Program-made: the position numbers and the translations under genes
The notes under the pieces: model-generated
What the model saw: only the letters and a program-made list of their open reading frames with translations
Databases searched by the model: none
Told to the model about the DNA's origin: nothing
Origin: JABDIP01 sp965237625
GTDB lineage: Bacteria; Pseudomonadota; Alphaproteobacteria; DSM-16000; Inquilinaceae
Assembly: GCA_965237625.1 (NCBI GenBank)
Contig: CBDEGD010000006.1
Span: 62,001 to 126,000 of the forward strand
Reading direction: 5' to 3'
Length of the DNA stretch: 64,000 bases
Shown here: positions 17,062 through 26,612 of the stretch, in pieces
How the letters are laid out: each line of letters begins with the position of its first letter
Numbering within the stretch: position 1 is the first letter of the stretch

Positions 17062-17289
17062 CTATTTGGGCGGCAGCTTTTCCTGAAGGTCGCTGGCGCT
17101 GGCCTGAATACGGTTGGCCAGGGCTTTGGCCGCCGCCGCGGCGCCGGAAAATCCCTGATCGTGCGACGGTACCGCCCGCAGCAGGGCGTCCAGGGTCATC
17201 TGGTTGGTGCGGTTGCTGATCTCGCTCAGCCGGCCCATCAAGGCGTTGATCTCGGCCGCCTCAAGGTCCATCGGATCATTGCCCGGCAT
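17062..17289 (-). CDS. small helical hypothetical protein
   Basis: 75-aa product, MPGNDPMDLEAAEINALMGRL onward, predicted to be almost entirely alpha-helical with an Ala-rich second half and a charged C-terminus. No signal or membrane helix. It is convergent with the secreted-protein gene and divergent from acs. I do not recognise the family; the evidence for coding is a coherent amphipathic composition and third-position GC. ATG 17269-17271 (MDLEAAE) is an alternative start. Confidence 0.5.
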   Translation of the reverse strand: MPGNDPMDLEAAEINALMGRLSEISNRTNQMTLDALLRAVPSHDQGFSGAAAAAKALANRIQASASDLQEKLPPK

Positions 17290-17492
17290 CGCTCAACTCC
17301 CGGAATTATTGGATTTGCACATCATCCCCAATATGCGGTCGGCGACGTTAATTCGGTGTAAATGTGCAGGTTGCCGCCGCTGCGGTTGAGCCGCTCCCCC
17401 CTTCCATGGATAATCGGGCGGCCGTACCGCGCCGGATCATTCCAGGGAAGACTGGCGTCAATCGATAGAACAGTCCGGGGGGACGTTAGTCC

Positions 17493-19433
<1,941 letters not shown>

Positions 19434-19453
19434 GCCGGTTTGGCCGACGGGCT

Positions 19454-19586
19454 CTAGTGTGATGGTTCTGAAGTTCGGCACATTTCATGTGCCGGACTTC
19501 AGAAGCTGAATCACACTAGAATCAAATAGATAGTGTCCCTTTGACTCTGTAATTCGCTATGGCGAATTTCAGAATCGGTGCACTAG
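19454..19586. repeat. CTAG-bounded compound palindrome, family I (copy 1)
   Basis: Two adjacent hairpins. The first (19454-19519) pairs CTAGTGTGAT with ATCACACTAG and then TTCTGAAGT-CGGCACA with its complement. The second (19531-19586) pairs TAGTG..., AATTCGC and TCTG segments around GCTATGGC, less perfectly. The 133-bp unit recurs in reverse complement at 29262-29396, including the AT-rich linker. It follows the acs stop, and the final CTAG supplies the stop codon of the C-terminal fragment of the minus-strand TPR gene. Confidence 0.85.
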
Positions 19587-19858
19587 GCGGGGCGCGGTTT
19601 CATCGGGCCGGAAGATGGCGGCCGGTCAGCCGCGCCTTCCTCCGCTTTGCGACCAGCGTTGTCCAATAGCGCCTGGATTCGGTCGAGATCGCCCTGGCAG
19701 CGCCGCCGTTGAACCGGCGCATCGGCCTGCCCGAAGATCGCCAGCGCCGTTTTCAGATCGTCGACGGCGCGGCGCAGTGCCGCGGCGTCCGGCTTGCGTT
19801 CGGCCAGCGCGGCCAGAGTGTTGGCCCGGGTGACCGAGGCAACGGCCCAATCGAACGG
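19583..19858 (-). pseudogene. out-of-frame C-terminal part of the TPR protein
   Basis: Directly beyond the TAA of the TPR gene, another frame continues for 92 codons with the same repeat signature (PFDWAVASVTRANTLAALAE, then LRRAVDDLKTAL), ending at TAG 19583-19585. Removing one T near 19861-19863 (ACTTAAT to ACTAAT) would join it in frame as RETNPFDWAV. It is therefore the severed end of the upstream gene, by mutation or by a sequencing error. Confidence 0.7.
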
Positions 19859-19859
19859 A

Positions 19860-21032
19860 TTAAGTCTCGCGGGTCAGGACGCCCAGCGCGGCATCGCTGG
19901 CGGCGAGAGAGTCCGACGGGAGATCAGGTTTGGCGCGCCGCAGCGAGAGTGTATGAAGGGCGCGGGCCAACTCGTCCTGGCTCACCGCCCAGTCATAGGC
20001 GTTCTTGTCCATTCTTAGCGGCGTTGTAGATCGCAGCGCCTCCACGGCCTGCTGCAGTAATTCCGCGTCATTGCGGCGCTCGCCAAGGCAGCGTAGCGCG
20101 AGCCCCAGGCTGCCCAGCAGCAAGGCCTGCCACTCGATCGACTCGTCCTTGTCGAGCAGGTCCCCCTTGTCCTCGGCAATGACCGGCAGCGCGTCGCGGA
20201 CCAAGGCCACTGCCTCTTCCAGGCTGTTGGTGCCTGGCTCCCGTTCTCCAAGACAGGCGAGCGCCCAGGCCAGGTTGATCTCCAAACGGGCGCCCGCCAG
20301 CGGCACCTCCTCGTTGTCCTCCGCGGCCAGCGCCGCCCGGCCGGCGGCGACGGCTTCCGCAAGCCGCTCGGTACCCTCCTTCCGCAGCCCAAGCTCAGCC
20401 AGCACGCCGCACAATTGCCATTGCACGTTGGACCAATCGGCCTTGTTGTCCGCCTTTTCCCAGTGTTCGGCGGCGGCGCGCAGGGCCTCCACGGCCTCCT
20501 CCAGGGATTTCGTCCCGAGTTCCTGATGGCTCAGGTGCAACAGCGTCACCGCCAGATTGCTCTGGGTCAGCGCCCACTTCGAACCCTTGCCCGCCGCCTG
20601 GAGCGCCGGCAGGGCGTCGCGGAATGCCTCCGCCGACTGGCGCAGGGCGTCGATATCCGTTTCCCGGGTTCCCAATTCGCCGAAAGCCAGGCCGAGCAGG
20701 AATTGTGTGCGGCCACGGGCCAGTGGCCCGCTATTGCCGGATTGCGCCAGTTTGTGACGACGGGCCGAGATGAAAGCCCTGAGGCTTTGAGTGCTGCCCC
20801 AGCCACCAAGCGGAACGCCGAAGGCCAGCGCGACACGCTTCACGACCGAGGCGAGAAGGAACAGACCTCCAGCGATGCAGCAGAGAGCAAAGAGCGCGGA
20901 AAGAACGGCGGTGAGGAGTATAGGGATGCTGAATTCGCCGGCGCGCCACAGAGACAGGCCAATCACTGCAAGTAAGACTGCGAGAGGCGCCAGAGCGTCC
21001 TTGGCCGAGAAGTTTTGGAAATATTTTTTCAT
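19860..21032 (-). CDS. membrane-anchored TPR-like repeat protein, cut short by a frameshift
   Basis: 390-aa product. Two hydrophobic helices (about 16-30 and 36-62) place the N-terminus in the membrane; the rest is a run of about 45-residue helical repeats with the signature W-A-x3-x-N-L-A-x-x-L...L-G-x-[RK], such as KWALTQSNLAVTLLHLSHQE and YDWAVSQDELARALHTLS. It resembles the tetratricopeptide arrays that act as protein-binding scaffolds. Translation stops at TAA 19860-19862 in the middle of the repeat pattern, which continues in another frame for 92 codons. No partner gene is evident. Confidence 0.7.
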   Translation of the reverse strand: MKKYFQNFSAKDALAPLAVLLAVIGLSLWRAGEFSIPILLTAVLSALFALCCIAGGLFLLASVVKRVALAFGVPLGGWGSTQSLRAFISARRHKLAQSGNSGPLARGRTQFLLGLAFGELGTRETDIDALRQSAEAFRDALPALQAAGKGSKWALTQSNLAVTLLHLSHQELGTKSLEEAVEALRAAAEHWEKADNKADWSNVQWQLCGVLAELGLRKEGTERLAEAVAAGRAALAAEDNEEVPLAGARLEINLAWALACLGEREPGTNSLEEAVALVRDALPVIAEDKGDLLDKDESIEWQALLLGSLGLALRCLGERRNDAELLQQAVEALRSTTPLRMDKNAYDWAVSQDELARALHTLSLRRAKPDLPSDSLAASDAALGVLTRET

Positions 21033-21226
21033 GCTCGTCTCAAGGTCCAGGCGTTTCCGCTACGGAACTGCAAAAGCCGGACTCTCCTCTAAGGCGCAAA
21101 CATATGGCAGGTATTTGATCTGCCAATCGTGAATATTTGGTTCCGTTCTAAGGGTGGCCGGTGGGCAAGGCGCATACGGTGTATGTCGGAAATGCGGGCG
21201 GACAAAACGCGCCGATCCGTATAGTC

Positions 21227-22129
21227 ATGGCCGCCATGACTGGGCCCCCCTCAGACCGAACTCCTCGTGCCCTCTTGATGCCGGCGGTGTTCGTCTTTCT
21301 ATGGAGCACCGGGTTCATCGGCGCGAAGCTGGGACTGCCCTCGGCGGAGCCCATGACCTTCCTGACCATCCGATTTGGGCTGGTCAGCGTCTTGCTGCTG
21401 GGCCTGGTCCTCATCATGAAGGCTCACTGGCCTGAGACGTTGGCTGAATTCGGCCACATCGCGGTGGCCGGTTTTCTGTTGCAGGGTATGTATCTCGGCG
21501 GGGTCTTCGCCTCGATCGAACAAGGGGTCGACGCGGGGGTGGCGGCCCTGATCGTCTCATCCCAACCATTGCTGACGGCCGTTCTTGCCAGGCCGGTTCT
21601 GGGCGAGCGGGTCAGCGGGCGGCAATGGACCGGCTTCCTGTTGGGCTTCTGCGGCGTCACGCTGGTGGTCTGGCAGAAGCTGGGGCAGGGGATCGGCACG
21701 CCCTTCGGCATGGGACTTTCAGTCCTCGGCCTCCTATCCATCACCGCCGGCACCCTCTATCAGAAACGCTTCTGCGCCGACATGCCGCTGCGCAGCGGTT
21801 ACGTGATCCAATTCGCGGTCAGCACCCTGGCGGTCGGCGTCATGGCCATGGCGTTCGAGACGCGGGTGGTCGCCTGGACTGCCGAATTCGTTTTTGCGCT
21901 AGGCTGGCTGGTGATCGTGCTCTCCTTCGGCGCAGTTACATTGTTCTACATCTTGATCCGCCGGGGTGCGGCGTCCCGTGTTGCCAGTCTCTTCTATCTG
22001 GTGCCGCCCTCGACCGCCCTTTTGGCATGGCTGCTGTTCGACGAGACATTCGGGCCTTGGGCGCTCGCGGGCATGGGATTGGTCGTGCTTGGGGTCGCGC
22101 TGGTCAATCTGACGCCCCGCCAGACATAG
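21227..22129 (+). CDS. EamA-family (DMT superfamily) transporter
   Basis: 300-aa inner-membrane protein with ten predicted helices in two EamA halves. The first half opens ALLMPAVFVFLWSTGFIGAK and contains ASIEQGVDAGVAALIVSSQP and the boundary loop LGERVSGRQWTGFLLGF; the second ends SLFYLVPPSTALLAWLLFDE and FGPWALAGMGLVVLGVAL. Members export amino acids or small metabolites; the substrate cannot be read from sequence. ATG 21227 is chosen over GTG 21161 because it gives the family's usual length. It is convergent with the DUF1674 gene. Confidence 0.9.
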   Translation: MAAMTGPPSDRTPRALLMPAVFVFLWSTGFIGAKLGLPSAEPMTFLTIRFGLVSVLLLGLVLIMKAHWPETLAEFGHIAVAGFLLQGMYLGGVFASIEQGVDAGVAALIVSSQPLLTAVLARPVLGERVSGRQWTGFLLGFCGVTLVVWQKLGQGIGTPFGMGLSVLGLLSITAGTLYQKRFCADMPLRSGYVIQFAVSTLAVGVMAMAFETRVVAWTAEFVFALGWLVIVLSFGAVTLFYILIRRGAASRVASLFYLVPPSTALLAWLLFDETFGPWALAGMGLVVLGVALVNLTPRQT

Positions 22130-22147
22130 CCTGCCCGGGCCGGATCT

Positions 22148-22336
22148 TCAGAAGTCGGTGCAGCGTCCGTCGACTTCCCAGTCGCCATAGCGAGTCGGCT
22201 CCGGACCTTTTGGTCCGCCGACTTCTCCCGATTTCTGCTTTGGGCCGGTCGTGTCCGCGGGCTGATCGGCTTTGCCGGGCTCCGACGAATGCGGCCGGTT
22301 CTTCGCCGGGTCCGGATTGGATTTGCTCATGGCCAT
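22148..22336 (-). CDS. DUF1674 protein (SdhAF4-type assembly factor)
   Basis: 62-aa soluble protein with a disordered Lys/Pro-rich first half and the conserved C-terminal block GPKGPEPTRYGDWEVDGRCTDF in its last 22 residues. This is the hallmark of DUF1674/SDHAF4, the factor that assists flavinated SdhA during succinate dehydrogenase assembly. It overlaps the end of a longer meaningless open frame. Starts MAMSK (22336) or MSK (22330) are both possible. It is divergent from rsmB by 48 bp, an arrangement common in Alphaproteobacteria. Confidence 0.85.
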   Translation of the reverse strand: MAMSKSNPDPAKNRPHSSEPGKADQPADTTGPKQKSGEVGGPKGPEPTRYGDWEVDGRCTDF

Positions 22337-22384
22337 AATATAGGCCGCGCGCGCCGGAAATTCACCGTCCGGGTTTGGACCCCC

Positions 22385-23731
22385 ATGGCCCGGGCGCCGT
22401 CTCGACAGCCCGGCGGCAACGCGGTACACCCCGCGGCCATGGAAATGTCCGGACTGGCCGCCCGTCGCGCCGCCCTCGACCTCATTCGCGCCGTGCTCGG
22501 CCAGCATCGGCCGCTGGACGATGCGCTGGAGGCGCCGGCCCTGGCCGCGCTTGAGCCGCGCGACCGTGCCTTCGCCCGGCTGCTGGCGGCGACGGTGCTG
22601 CGCCGGCTGGGACAGATCGATCCGCTGATCGCCGAGGCCGTGCAGCGGCCGCTGCCGCGCAACGCCGTCGCCGTGCGCGATGTGCTGCGGCTGGGACTGG
22701 TACAATTGCTGTTCCTGGGAACCCCGGCCCATGCGGCCGTCGCCACCTCCGTGGAACTGGTCGACGATGCCGGGCTCGATCGGTTCAAGGGGCTGGTCAA
22801 CGCCGTGCTGCGCCGCTTCGGTCGCGAGGGCGAGGCAATGCTGGCTGTGCAGGACGCGGCCCGGCTCAACACGCCGGACTGGCTGTGGGCGGCGTGGCAG
22901 GAGGCCTATGGCGAGGTGACCGCGCGGGCGATCGCTGAAGCGCATCTGACCGAGGCGCCGCTCGACATCACCGTCAAGTCGGACCCGGAACAGTGGTCGG
23001 AAGCGCTGGAGGCGCAGATCCTGCCGACCGGAAGCCTGCGCCGGCCGGCTGGCGGCTCTGTGACCGAATTGCCCGGATTCGCGGATGGGGGCTGGTGGGT
23101 ACAGGATGCCGGCGCGGCGCTTTCGGCGCGGCTGTTCGGGGATATTGCCGGGTTGCGGATCGCTGATCTGTGCGCCGCGCCGGGTGGCAAGACGGCGCAA
23201 CTCGCCGCGGCCGGCGCGCAGGTGACGGCCATCGACCGGTCCGAACGCCGACTTGGCGTCCTGCGCCGAAACCTTTCCCGGCTCGGCCTGGAGGCGGAAA
23301 TCGTGGTGGCCGATGCGGTGGCATGGCGACCGGGAGAGTTATTGGACGCGGTGTTGCTCGATGCGCCGTGCAGCGCCACGGGAACCATCCGCCGTCATCC
23401 CGACATCCAGCGCCTGAAAGGCCCCGAGGATGTGACCAAGCTGGCCGATCTGCAGGCGCGGCTGCTGGCCCATGCCGTGACGCTGGTGCGCCCCGGCGGG
23501 CAGATTATCTGGTGTACCTGTTCGCTACAGCCGGAAGAGGGCGAACGGCAGATCGCCCAACTATTGGCCTCCGGAGCGCCGGTTCGCCGCGTGCCGATCG
23601 GGGCCGAGGAGGTCGGTGGGCTTGCCGAGATCGTCACCGTCGAGGGCGAACTCCGCACTCTGCCATGCCACGGCCAGGACTGGGGCGGCCTCGACGGATT
23701 CCATATCGCGCGGCTGCACCGGGATGGCTGA
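22385..23731 (+). CDS. rsmB: 16S rRNA (cytosine-5)-methyltransferase of the RsmB/Sun family
   Basis: 448-aa cytosolic protein with an N-terminal NusB-like RNA-binding domain (about 20-155: AARRAALDLIRAVL, LRLGLVQLLFLGTPAHAAV, LVNAVLRR) and a C-terminal SAM-dependent methyltransferase. Motifs: SAM-binding DLCAAPGGKTAQLA, the general Cys in LLDAPCSATGTIRRHPD, and the catalytic Cys in IWCTCSLQPEEGE. It methylates C967 of 16S rRNA in E. coli. ATG 22385 is used; ATG 22439 is possible. It leads a rightward cluster of housekeeping genes. Confidence 0.93.
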   Translation: MARAPSRQPGGNAVHPAAMEMSGLAARRAALDLIRAVLGQHRPLDDALEAPALAALEPRDRAFARLLAATVLRRLGQIDPLIAEAVQRPLPRNAVAVRDVLRLGLVQLLFLGTPAHAAVATSVELVDDAGLDRFKGLVNAVLRRFGREGEAMLAVQDAARLNTPDWLWAAWQEAYGEVTARAIAEAHLTEAPLDITVKSDPEQWSEALEAQILPTGSLRRPAGGSVTELPGFADGGWWVQDAGAALSARLFGDIAGLRIADLCAAPGGKTAQLAAAGAQVTAIDRSERRLGVLRRNLSRLGLEAEIVVADAVAWRPGELLDAVLLDAPCSATGTIRRHPDIQRLKGPEDVTKLADLQARLLAHAVTLVRPGGQIIWCTCSLQPEEGERQIAQLLASGAPVRRVPIGAEEVGGLAEIVTVEGELRTLPCHGQDWGGLDGFHIARLHRDG

Positions 23732-23792
23732 TCGGCCCGCGCAGACCGTGGCCAGTACCTCAAATGCAGGCTAAAGTTCCCCGAATCGAGTG

Positions 23793-24055
23793 ATACCAAG
23801 GATCGCTGATAATGACCCATTTGATGGCGTGCGGCGCCCCGCCGGGCAGGCGCGGTTTGCAGCGCGATGCAAATGCATCGGGCAAGGGCCGCAACGTACC
23901 CGGCGGGGCGCCGCACGCCACCGAAGGCCGGGTTGCCTTGTCCGCCCGCTGCGTTGCGATCCGCTCGCGGTGCCACGGCACCGCCACGCGAACCGCGCCT
24001 GACGGGCGGACAAGGCAACCCGGTCAAATGGGTCATTATCAGCGATCCTTGGTAT
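23793..24055. repeat. 263-bp Y-shaped palindromic element (copy 1)
   Basis: The outer stem is a perfect 32-bp inverted repeat (23793-23824 with 24024-24055). Inside lie two more perfect stems: arm 1 of 22 bp (23825-23846 with 23899-23920) and arm 2 of 21 bp (23928-23948 with 24003-24023), with only 7 unpaired bases at the junction. Each arm loop (52 and 54 nt) starts CAGGCGCGGTT, ends CGCAACG-A and has a tip hairpin CGRTGC-N4-GCAYCG. A second element of the same design lies at 60755-61019. It ends 9 bp before the rpe start codon. No ORF inside is credible. Confidence 0.95.
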
Positions 24056-24064
24056 GAGAGCGCC

Positions 24065-24727
24065 ATGCAACAGCCAACCCGTATCGCCCCCTCCATCCTG
24101 TCCGCCGATTTCGCCCGGCTTGGCGAGGAAGTTCAGGCCATGGAGGAGGCCGGCGCCGACGCGCTGCATGTCGACATCATGGATGGGCATTTCGTACCCA
24201 ATCTGACGATCGGGGCGGGCGTGGTCAAAGCGCTGCGGCCGCTGGTGAAAATTCCGTTCGACGTGCATCTGATGATCGCGCCGGCGGAGCCCTTCGTGGA
24301 GGCTTTCGCCGATGCCGGGGCGGATACGATCACCTTCCACCCGGAGGCCGATTGGCATCCGCATCGCACGATCCAGCAGATCAAGGCGCGGGGCAAGCGG
24401 GCAGGTCTTGCGCTCAATCCCGGAACTCCCGTATCGGCGGTCGAAACCCTTCTGGGGGACGTCGATCTGGTGTTGGCGATGACCGTCAATCCGGGCTTCG
24501 GTGGGCAGAAATTCATCGACTCGGTGCTCGACAAAGTCGCGGTTCTGCGGCGCATGATCGACGCGAGCGGTCGGACGATTGATCTAGAGGTGGATGGCGG
24601 CGTCAATTTGGAGACCGCACCGCGCGTGGTTGCCGCCGGCGCGGATCTTCTGGTCGCCGGCACCGCCGGATTTGCCGGCGGTCCATCGGGTTACGCGGCG
24701 AACATCACCGCGCTTAAAGGACGATGA
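24065..24727 (+). CDS. rpe: ribulose-phosphate 3-epimerase
   Basis: Interconverts D-ribulose 5-phosphate and D-xylulose 5-phosphate in the pentose phosphate pathway. The 220-aa TIM barrel shows RIAPSILSADFARLGEEV, the metal/catalytic DALHVDIMDGHFVPN, PFDVHLMI, MTVNPGFGGQKFI and EVDGGVN, with AGTAGF as phosphate-binding turn. The frame is open upstream through the palindromic element, but ATG 24065 gives the family N-terminus. The element ends 9 bp before it, so its outer stem could affect ribosome access. The TGA stop lies in the arm of the next palindrome. Confidence 0.96.
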   Translation: MQQPTRIAPSILSADFARLGEEVQAMEEAGADALHVDIMDGHFVPNLTIGAGVVKALRPLVKIPFDVHLMIAPAEPFVEAFADAGADTITFHPEADWHPHRTIQQIKARGKRAGLALNPGTPVSAVETLLGDVDLVLAMTVNPGFGGQKFIDSVLDKVAVLRRMIDASGRTIDLEVDGGVNLETAPRVVAAGADLLVAGTAGFAGGPSGYAANITALKGR

Positions 24728-24826
24728 GATGAGGTCAATTGACCTCATCCCTGAATCGTCCTCTAGAACATTGGAGTGGATCGGGATGATTTGAAGTCGA
24801 TTCGACTTCATATCATCCCGATCTAG
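24718..24826. repeat. CTAG-bounded compound palindrome, family II (copy 1)
   Basis: Hairpin 1 pairs AGGACGAT (24718-24725) with ATCGTCCT (24755-24762), with a perfect inner palindrome ATGAGGTCAATTGACCTCAT at 24729-24748. Hairpin 2 pairs GATCGGGATGAT (24779-24790) with ATCATCCCGATC (24812-24823) and an inner TGAAGTCG/CGACTTCA. Each hairpin is followed by CTAG. The unit overlaps the last three codons and the TGA of rpe. A related copy in the same orientation overlaps the purH stop at 29151-29264. Confidence 0.85.
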
Positions 24827-24843
24827 GGGATAACAGACGGCAC

Positions 24844-26508
24844 ATGGTCGACGGTCGGATTTCGGTCGGCGGTTTTACCGAAGGGCTGCGCACGCTGGCC
24901 TTCGGCAATCCCCTTTATTCTCTCACTCTGGGCCGGGGTGGTCCGACCCGTCTTGAGGCGGTGCCGCCGGATCCATGGCCGGGCGACGCCGATCGCGGCG
25001 CGGCGCTATGCGCCGGCGAGTACCGCTTCGCCGGACGCACCTTGGTTTCCGAGATACCCCTATGGCAGCCGGTCGGCGTCGGTGACGCCTTTTTGGCGGA
25101 GTTGCACCGCTTCGACTGGCTGCGCGATCTGCGCGCGGTGGGTGGCGACTCGGCCAGGCGGCAGGCCCGGAACCTGGTCGGGTCGTGGATCGACCGCCAT
25201 GATTCCTGGCATCCGCTGACCTGGCGTCCGGATGTGCTCGGGCTCCGCATCGCGAACTGGCTCGGCACCCATGATTTCTACTGCGCCAGTGCCGATGACC
25301 GGTTTCGGGCGCGGATTTTCGCCAGCCTGTTCCGCCAAACCCGACATCTGGCGCGGGCCCTGCCGGGCGGGCTGAAGGCCGTGCCGCTGTTGGTCGCCCT
25401 GAAAGGCTTGTTCTACGGCATGTTGTGTCTGCCCGGCGCGGAATCGCGGCTGGAGCCGGCGCTGAAATTGCTGGCCCAGGCGCTGAAGGACCAGATCTTG
25501 CCGGATGGCGGACATGTCCAGCGCAGCCCGGCGATCCATCTCGACCTGCTGCGCCATCTGATCGACCTGCGCGCCGTCATGCGGGCGGCCAAGGCCGAGG
25601 TTCCCGAAGCGCTGCAGCATGCCATCGACCGCATGGCGCCGGCCGTCCGGTTCTTCCTGCATGGGGATGGCGGGCTCGCTCTGTTCAACGGCACCCGCGA
25701 GGGCGAGGCGGTGCTGGTCGACGCGGCTTTGGCCCAGGCCGATGCGCCGGGACGGCCGTTGAAGAGTGCGCGGCATTGCGGTTTCGAGCGCATTCAGGCC
25801 GGTCGAACCCTGATGCTCATGGATGTCGGGCAGCCCCCCCTGGCCGGCCTCGATGCCGGAACCCATGCCGGGACACTGTGCTTCGAGCTGTCGGTGGGCC
25901 GCGAGCGCATGATCGTGAATTGCGGCTCCATGGCCGGCCTCGACCCGGCGCCCAATGGCGCCCAGGCGGCGGCTTGGGCATTGGCGCTGCGCGGTACGGC
26001 GGCCCATTCGACACTGACCGTCGATGACACGAACTCCAGCGAGGCGGTCGCCGATGGCGGCTTGGCGCGGCGGCCGTCCAAAGTCACCGTGGAGCGCCAG
26101 GAGGAAGACGGTGCGGTGCTGATCGAGGCCAGCCATGACGGCTATCGCCGGCCCTTCGGCATGACCCATCACCGGCGGGTCTTCGTCAATGCCACCGGCG
26201 ACGACATTCGCGGCGAGGATCGTTTGGAGGGCGGCCGCACCCGGCCCTTTGCCCTGCGGTTCCATTTGCACCCTTCGGTCCAGGTTTCCGCCGTGCAGGG
26301 CGGCACGGCCGCGCTGATCAGGCTCGGTGGCGGGGCCGGCTGGCGCCTGCGTGCCGATGGCGGCGATCTCTCCATCGAGGAGAGCATCTATTGCGGCGTG
26401 GAGTCCGACATTCGCCGAACCAGCCAGATCGTCATCTCCGGCCACACCGAGGCCGGCAAGACGCCCACCCTCGTCAAGTGGGGCCTGCGCCGCGAGCGCA
26501 AGGACTGA
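24844..26508 (+). CDS. heparinase II/III-family protein
   Basis: 554-aa protein with an N-terminal alpha/alpha-toroid part (WHPLTWRPDVLGLRIANWL; ILPDGGHVQRSPAIHLDLL) and a C-terminal beta-sandwich heparinase_II_III domain (about 330-545; AHSTLTVDDTNSSEA, THHRRVFVNATGDDIRGEDR). The family comprises polysaccharide lyases acting on uronic-acid polymers. No signal peptide is visible. Genes of this type are often found between rsmB/rpe and purH in Alphaproteobacteria, as here, but their substrate is not established. The start is ATG 24844, 18 bp after the palindromic element. Confidence 0.85.
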   Translation: MVDGRISVGGFTEGLRTLAFGNPLYSLTLGRGGPTRLEAVPPDPWPGDADRGAALCAGEYRFAGRTLVSEIPLWQPVGVGDAFLAELHRFDWLRDLRAVGGDSARRQARNLVGSWIDRHDSWHPLTWRPDVLGLRIANWLGTHDFYCASADDRFRARIFASLFRQTRHLARALPGGLKAVPLLVALKGLFYGMLCLPGAESRLEPALKLLAQALKDQILPDGGHVQRSPAIHLDLLRHLIDLRAVMRAAKAEVPEALQHAIDRMAPAVRFFLHGDGGLALFNGTREGEAVLVDAALAQADAPGRPLKSARHCGFERIQAGRTLMLMDVGQPPLAGLDAGTHAGTLCFELSVGRERMIVNCGSMAGLDPAPNGAQAAAWALALRGTAAHSTLTVDDTNSSEAVADGGLARRPSKVTVERQEEDGAVLIEASHDGYRRPFGMTHHRRVFVNATGDDIRGEDRLEGGRTRPFALRFHLHPSVQVSAVQGGTAALIRLGGGAGWRLRADGGDLSIEESIYCGVESDIRRTSQIVISGHTEAGKTPTLVKWGLRRERKD

Positions 26509-26612
26509 TCCGGGCGTTCGGCCCGCAGCTCGGAATCGGCGACTCAGGATCGGCAATCCAATGCCGCGCCCGGCGCGTATAAGAAAGGTCGCCAACAAAG
26601 AACTGGGTTCCG

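Noticed and set aside
22148..23200. 350-codon minus-strand frame containing the DUF1674 C-terminus
   Set aside because: Only the last 60 or so codons match a family; the rest is the shadow of rsmB on the other strand.
23812..24064. Several open frames inside the Y-shaped element, including one reading into rpe
   Set aside because: They exist because the palindromes lack stops; their proteins are mirror-like Arg/Gly/Ala sequences without family or ribosome site.
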